DNA from: Strix aluco
Lineage: Eukaryota; Chordata; Aves; Strigiformes; Strigidae
Assembly: GCF_031877795.1 (NCBI RefSeq)
Contig: NC_133971.1
Coordinates: forward strand, 12,626,325-12,690,324
Reading direction: 5' to 3'
Length of the DNA stretch: 64,000 nucleotides
Shown: in pieces, positions 58,536-64,000 of the stretch
Layout: every line of letters begins with the position of its first letter
How positions within the stretch are numbered: position 1 is the first letter of the stretch
The notes under the pieces: model-generated
Told to the model about the DNA's origin: nothing
What the model saw: the letters and a program-made list of their open reading frames with translations, nothing else
The model's database searches: none
Position numbers and translations under genes: made by a program

Positions 58536-59117
58536 TGTCCTGGTTTCAGATGGGATAGAGTTATTTTTTCTTCTTAGTAGCTAGAATCATGCTGTGTTTT
58601 GGATTCAGTGAGATTTGCTATGAGAAGAATGCTGATAATACACTGATATTTTCAGTTGTTGCTAAGAAATCAAGTGCTTTCCAACTTCCCAAGCCCTGCC
58701 CATGCACAGGTGCACAAAAAGCTGGGAGGGAGCAGAGCCAAAGCACCAGACCCAAACTGGCCAATGAAATATTACATATCATGTAACGTCCTGCTCAGTA
58801 CATAAAGCAGGGTTAACTGGGAAACAGGGGGTTCTCTCTCGCTTCTGAGATTGCAGTTTTGGGATTGTGGCTCCTCCAGGATTGCCAGCCAGGAACTGGT
58901 TGGGTATCAGTCAGCAGGTGGTAATCGCATTGCGCATAACCCATTTGTACTTTCTATTATTATTATTTATTTTATTTCAATTATTGGACTGTTTTTATCT
59001 CAATCTGCCAGTCCTCCTGCCTTTACCCCTCCAATCCTTTCCCCCATACCCTGGGCAGAGGAGGGTGAGCAAGCAGCTGCATGGTGTTTGGCTGCTGCAC
59101 AGGTTTAAACCACAACA
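58536..59117 (+). mobile_element. 5' LTR of the ERV-L-like provirus
   Basis: It starts tgtcctggtttcagatggga and ends aggtttaaaccacaaca, giving TG...CA ends over 582 bp. The TATA-like cataaagcag near 58801 may be the core promoter of the LTR. The ATT-rich stretch at 58958-58980 lies in the transcribed part. It is directly followed by the primer-binding site. Confidence 0.88.
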
Positions 59118-59125
59118 GTCCTTTT

Positions 59126-59143
59126 TGGCACCCAACATGGGGC
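59126..59143 (+). promoter_or_regulatory. Retroviral primer-binding site, tRNA-Lys(1,2) type
   Basis: tggcacccaacatggggc, eight bases after the LTR, matches the complement of the tRNA-Lys(1,2) 3' end except at two positions. Both differences are G to A in what would have been CpG, as expected from methylation decay. Confidence 0.75.
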
Positions 59144-59214
59144 TCGAAGGGTGGAGATAATGACAGATCTGGCCAGAGTGTATTACAACAAATTTGTTTT
59201 AAGCATTCGTTATA

Positions 59215-60216
59215 TTGGCTTATCAGTTGCTGGTCATAATGTTCTGTTTATTGGCCCTTACCAATGTGCTATGCATCACCTCACTTGCCGTATATAGTCC
59301 CTGTGCTGCTGCTTATCACCCGTGGGAGGTGGTTAGGATTTTTGCTTTGCTGTACTATGTAACACTGGTTTATTGTACCATGAAGTTATCTGTCCTGAGA
59401 CTAGTCCGGTATCTGTACTCAGTATTGTTGTCACCTCTGTACTTGGGGGGCCATCTATCGGAAAGGGTTAATAATTACACCCTTTACCTTTTCTCCTCGG
59501 AGACCCAATCAATGGAGGAGACACCCCCCTTCTCATCTCCTTCCTTCTCCTTCTCCTTCTCCTTCTCCTTCTCCTTCTCCTTCTCCTTCTCCTTCTCCTT
59601 CTCCTTCTCCTTCTCCTTCTCCTTCTCCTTCTCCTTCTCCTTCTCCTTCTCCTTCTCCTTCTCCTCCTTCTCCTTCTCCTTCTCCTTCTCCTTCTCCTTC
59701 TCCTTCTCCTTCTCCTCCAGGCTACTTACAATAGGATTTGAGAATTTTGAAAATTTTGAATATCCTTGGAATGTTGACACTAACATGGTCATCTTACTGC
59801 TGGGAGCCAGCATGTTCCTGCATGTGGTTCAGATTTCATTCAGGGTTAAGCAACTATTTAAGAGTATCACCCAGAGATCTACCCCAAGGCTGGAGAGTTA
59901 TGAGTGGCAGGGGGAGTGGGATGGCATGGGCAAGTACGTAGGACAGTGGGTACCCCCGATGTTTTGGAACTTCACCCCTGAACAAGTGCAGAATCCCTAA
60001 AATCTAGTGAAATATTTGGAAGAAGTATGCTGTAACCCTGATAATTTCAGAGAGACACAAATCACTGCAATGTGCTGGGGCCTGGCCCGTGTCTACCGAG
60101 CCCTGTTCAACACTATTCGGTACCCTCAAGGGGAAGAGAAGGTCTCTGGATCTAATAACAAAATGACAGGCACTGCAGCCGCTCCAACCTCAACAGGAAC
60201 TGCTGTCAATGGCTGA
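59215..60216 (+). pseudogene. Gag-like region of the ERV with Ser-Phe repeat, one internal stop
   Basis: A 261-codon frame ends at TAA (59998-60000) and continues in the same frame from 60001 to 60216, ending in NG. The N-terminus is hydrophobic (LLVIMFCLLALTNVLCI), followed by a second hydrophobic patch after the repeat (NMVILLLGASMFLHVV). The centre is about 30 Ser-Phe dipeptides encoded by a hexanucleotide repeat. The tail carries YLEEVCCNPDN and AMCWGLARVYRALFNTI, which resemble a Gag-type helical segment of avian ERV-L elements. I do not see a zinc knuckle. Which of these segments was in the ancestral Gag and which is leader cannot be decided here. The copy is not expected to give a functional protein. 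Confidence 0.6.
59541..59718. repeat. (TTCTCC)n hexanucleotide satellite
   Basis: About 29 copies of TTCTCC with one 3-base slip (ctcctcc) near 59662-59667. On the + strand the frame reads Ser-Phe, and on the - strand Glu-Lys. It lies inside the ERV gag-like region. Confidence 0.95.
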
Positions 60217-60221
60217 CTGTA

Positions 60222-61010
60222 TTGGAGGCTGAGGTGAGCCTAACTGGGAATGAGTGGGAAAAGCACCCAGTTGTGACTGGCCCAGAAGCTCCATGCATTC
60301 TTGGTATAGTTTATCTGAGGAGAGGGTATTGCAAGGACCCAAAAGGGTATTGGTGGGCTTTCAGTATAGCTGCCTCAGGGATGGAAGAACTCAAACATCT
60401 GTCTGCTTTGCCCAGTCTCTCAGAGGACCCTTCTGCTGTGGGGTTTGCTGAGGGTTGAATAGGTGCCAATTGCTACTACAATGGTGCACCGACGGCAGTA
60501 TCGCACCAATCAAGACTCTGTAATTCCCATTCATAAACTGATCCATCAACTAGAGACCTAAGGAGTCATCAGCAAGACTCGCTCACCCTTTAACAGCTCC
60601 ATACAGCCAGTGCAAAAGTCTAACAGAGATTAACAGTAGACTATCATGTCCTGAGTGAACTCACACCGAATGCTGCCATGCCAGACATGCTAGAGCTTCA
60701 GTACAAACTGGAGTCAAAGGCAGTGAAGTGGTACGCCACAACTGATATCACCAATGCGTTTTTCTCCACCCCTTCGGCAACAGAGTGCAGTTTGCTTTCA
60801 CCTGGAGGGGTGTCCAATACACCTGGAATCAACTGTCCCAGGGGTGGAAACACAGCCCCACCATTTGCCATGGACTGATCCAGACTGCACTGGAACAAGG
60901 TGAAGCCCCAGAACACCTGCAATACATTGATGACATGGGGTAACTATCAGAAATGAGAAGCAATATGCCCTGTTTACTGATGGGTCCTGTCACATTGTGA
61001 GGAAACACTG
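60222..61010 (+). pseudogene. ERV-L-like pol remnants (protease/RT start, RT core, RNase H start)
   Basis: Three frame-broken scraps are visible. A 78-codon frame at 60222-60458 begins near GPEAPCILGIVYLRRG, followed by decayed sequence with a repeat of the 'HRRQYR' type region near 60485. Around 60735-60765 the frame reads ATTDITNAFFS, the first catalytic region of RT. At 60923-60934 the codons spell YIDD, the RT active-site box. Immediately afterwards, near 60972, FTDGS marks the start of RNase H, so the part between is deleted. Multiple frameshifts and stops are present. Sequence left of 61140 then joins the stub of the 3' LTR. Confidence 0.82.
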
Positions 61011-61140
61011 AAGGTGGAAGGCAGCTGTGTGGAGCCCCACACGACAGGTCACAGAAGCCACTGAAGGTGAATCGAGTCAGTTTGCAGAGGTGAAATTGGC
61101 TGTGTAGGGTTTGGCTGCCAGCTGGGTTAAAACCACAACA

Positions 61141-62609
61141 GGCTTCCATGAGTATTTAGATCTTTAATGTTCCCTAGCACAGCATCTACAGCACAAGTTG
61201 CCCAATAATAAGGGTCTGAAAGACAGAGTTAGATCTAGGTATCTCACTTTCAGGCCAAATGCAGTAATCATTAAAATACCATAAAACATTTTGTACTGAC
61301 TCAATGCTCTAACCCACTCTAGAAAACATAGGCAATGGATATTATTGTTAAGAAAGTTTAGGTGTTGCTCTTCCTCATATTTTGACTCCCTTGAGTGAAG
61401 CTGTATGGCAGGCTGCTCAGGTGGAAGCAGTTCTGTGTCCAAGCAAAGAAAAATGAAACACAAACATGAACAGCATTTTCAAGTAGCTGTAAACATAGGC
61501 ACTTCGAGGTTTAGGCAATTCTTAGGTAGGATTGTACACCTAAAATCTGCTCAACTCAAAAGTATCAGTCTGTCTTGAACCTGTACCCTATCACAGTACA
61601 AGATATGAACTGGATATCCCAGAATCCAGTTACAAAGTTTTGACATGTTTAACATAGCTCCTAATAGCAAATGGTAAATTTTGCTACAGACTTCAACATG
61701 ATAGATTGCTTATATTCCACAAAAGGTTTGCATATGTGTTTGTTAACTTTCCAATGGGAGTTTTATTAGAATGAATGGAGGCTTTACGATTCTTGTCAAC
61801 CGTCAGTCTTTGAATTTCCTGTTTTAGTTCATGTAGGCATTAATTACCACATAATATATTAACATAGTTCTTGGAACTGTTAGGAAGTGGTGCTTTATGT
61901 CAAGGATGAAATGGCCATAATTGTAGAAGAACAAAACCTAGGCAGAAAGAAAGGTCTTCAAAAAATCAATAGCTTTTGTTTATTTTGAGCTTGCTCACAG
62001 TGATCCTGCCAAAAGGATGTGTAACTGTGTTTCACAGTCTATGACCAGATCAATTTTAGAAGACAATTTTGAAGGAGCAATCTCTTTTAGCTTCTCATTG
62101 CCCATTCTTTACTTTCTCTGGACTCAAACAGTATTTCGTATTAGCACTTACTGATTAATGTATGTAGGGAGAAAGTGTTATGCAAAGTATACATTTATTT
62201 AAAGGATAACATAATAGAAAATCTCACTTATATTTCCAAATTTGATTTAACCATTCTGACATTAGTCGTATTTAAGTGCAAATCTTTTTACCCAAAGACT
62301 TGCAAACTGAAGTTTATCATATCCTAGTGTAAAGGATTCCAAACATAACTAATCTCAACTGAACTAAGAAAAAGAGTGAAGAATCAGTTAAACTTGCATG
62401 GTTTAGTACTAATAAACTTGAGATAGAACAGCGTATTTTTTCCCACATGGTCCATTTAATAATTTGAAGCACTGATAGTTGCAGATAGATTTCTTAAAAA
62501 CATATATAGATCTCATTTTAAAACAACAGCATTGCAAAGCATAAATAAACTTGATTTGAAAGTAAAATCATCTTCTCTGCAGCAGTGAACACAAAAATAG
62601 GCCAGCATC
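61141..62609 (-). other. SREK1IP1: Probable SREK1IP1 3' UTR and flanking intergenic DNA
   Basis: AT-rich, with no repeat recognised. Reading minus from the stop codon, AATAAA motifs lie at 62194-62199, 61979-61984 and 61762-61767, any of which could end the transcript. Which is used cannot be decided from sequence alone. Confidence 0.5.
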
Positions 62610-63143
<534 letters not shown>

Positions 63144-63778
63144 TGTGGTAGTGTCAGCTCTGTGCAACTGCACGAGATTCAATATATTAAGAGTCAAATC
63201 ATGTGTTACTGGTAAATGATTAAGAGGCAAGTAGGCATTGGCCTGTTAGCCCTGCACAGCTGTGGGAGATTCAATACTTAAGAGCCAAATCGACATCACC
63301 CGGTCAGCTCAGTTAGAGCTCAGCCAGAGAGTGCAGCTCAGTTAGAGCACTCAAGCGAGATAGCTCTGCGCAGGAGAGCTCGGTGAAGGTGGAGAGCTCT
63401 GCTCAGGAGCTCTGTCCCGTGCTGGCTTGGAGAAGCGCCAGCTCTACTCTGCGCCAGCCCGGAGAAGCAGCAAGGTTTGGAGGGGAACAGGCCTCTCAAG
63501 AGAGATACCAGGTTGTGCTAGTGTGGCGAAGAAAATGGTAGCACCGAGACTGCCTGTGTGGTATGGAACTTTTTCTGGGAGAGAGGGTAGATGACTGTCT
63601 AGTTGCTGACTTGTTTATTATGAAGTAAGAGCTTGGATGAGAGTAAAAGTATGTATTATTGTATGAGTATGTATTAATGTAAGAAGAGAAAAAGAGAGAC
63701 CTAAAGAAAATAAACAGCCCCTGCCCTGCAGAAAGAAAGAAAGAGCACTGTGACGTGTGAATTATTTTGGCCGCTACA
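63144..63778 (+). mobile_element. LTR with duplicated 5' end, in SREK1IP1 intron
   Basis: Related to the LTR at 48132-48536: shared phrases are ggcattggcctgt, gactgtctagttgctgact and tatgaagtaagagctt, plus an AATAAA at 63707-63712. It ends near tggccgctaca. The start is doubled. The segment from 63144 (tgtggtagtgtcagctctgt, gagattcaatatattaagag) is repeated in diverged form from about 63231 (gttagccctgcacagctgtg, gagattcaatacttaagagc). Within the body cagctcagttagagc occurs twice (about 63305 and 63334), and a gagctct-rich stretch follows. No internal ERV sequence is next to it, so I take it as a solo LTR. Boundaries are uncertain by tens of bases. Confidence 0.75.
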
Positions 63779-64000
63779 ACTTATTACAATTTAAAGCAAC
63801 TTATTAAAATTTAATACACAGTAAGACAGAGCTTTCAGCTTTTAAAGTATCACAAGATCAATAACAATGCTACAGTAATGCCTTCAAACAAATCTCAATG
63901 TATTTCTCTCATGCAAAAATCTACAAGAAATGGGTATGACAAATTTGGATGCTCTGGCAGCTGGTAATATCACTCTCTAACCAGCAGTGATGAGTGATTA
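63779..64000 (-). other. SREK1IP1: SREK1IP1 intron, window edge
   Basis: AT-rich sequence with acttatta-type short repeats near 63779-63825 after the LTR. Nothing else is recognised. Confidence 0.5.

Larger units (their letters stand above)
58536..61140 (+). mobile_element. Deleted ERV-L-like provirus
   Basis: A retroviral copy with a full 5' LTR, a primer-binding site, a gag-like open region, scraps of pol, and only the last about 40 bases of the 3' LTR (gtttggctgccagctgggtt then aaaaccacaaca). The flanks tgctt (58531-58535) and ggctt (61141-61145) could be a 5-bp target duplication with one change. Large parts of pol and nearly all of the 3' LTR are missing. The element lies in the intergenic region, sense relative to RGS7BP and antisense to SREK1IP1. 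It cannot replicate. The ERV-L label rests on pol wording and on the general look of the LTR. Confidence 0.88.

Noticed and set aside
59484..59813. 109-codon minus ORF with (Glu-Lys)n
   Set aside because: It is the complement of the TTCTCC satellite, in which every frame is open.

Overview
The window looks like nuclear DNA from a bird. It is AT-rich and gene-poor, its interspersed repeats are mostly CR1 LINEs and endogenous-retrovirus LTRs of avian type, and no mammalian-type SINE was seen. The genes are recognised from short, spliced, conserved exons rather than long ORFs. Together RGS7BP and SREK1IP1 match the vertebrate neighbourhood RGS7BP - (SHISAL2B) - SREK1IP1 - CWC27 (human 5q12; known from chicken to be Z-linked). 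The Z assignment and the species are inference.

Layout. Positions 1-24186 appear to be one long RGS7BP intron, carrying several CR1 copies and two antisense solo LTRs. RGS7BP exons 3 to 6 follow on the + strand at 24187-24317, 32994-33141, 35964-36034 and 38526-38617. All four have consensus splice sites and matching phases, and together they encode about the last 146 residues, ending in the polybasic and di-cysteine palmitoylation tail. The 3' UTR probably ends at a poly(A) signal near 39504. From about 39.5 kb to 61-62 kb lies a repeat-rich intergenic region. It holds a third antisense solo LTR, two young CR1 copies (one with an LTR inserted inside its reverse-transcriptase frame), a sense-orientation solo LTR, and a heavily deleted ERV-L-like provirus with a long hexanucleotide repeat. 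The last coding exon of SREK1IP1 lies on the - strand at 62610-62799, so the two genes are tail to tail. The rest of the window is SREK1IP1 intron containing a second member of the LTR family found inside the CR1.

Biology. RGS7BP encodes the palmitoylated membrane anchor of R7-RGS/G-beta-5 complexes, which set the speed of Gi/o signalling in neurons. SREK1IP1 encodes a small basic partner of the splicing regulator SREK1. Nothing indicates that they share a pathway; they are neighbours by conserved synteny. No gene promoter or non-repeat CpG island is in the window, because both genes start outside it. No new biological system is evident. The most informative observations are the nested, nearly intact CR1, the deleted ERV with its expandable Ser-Phe-coding repeat, and a shared 19-bp motif that forms one arm of an imperfect palindrome.
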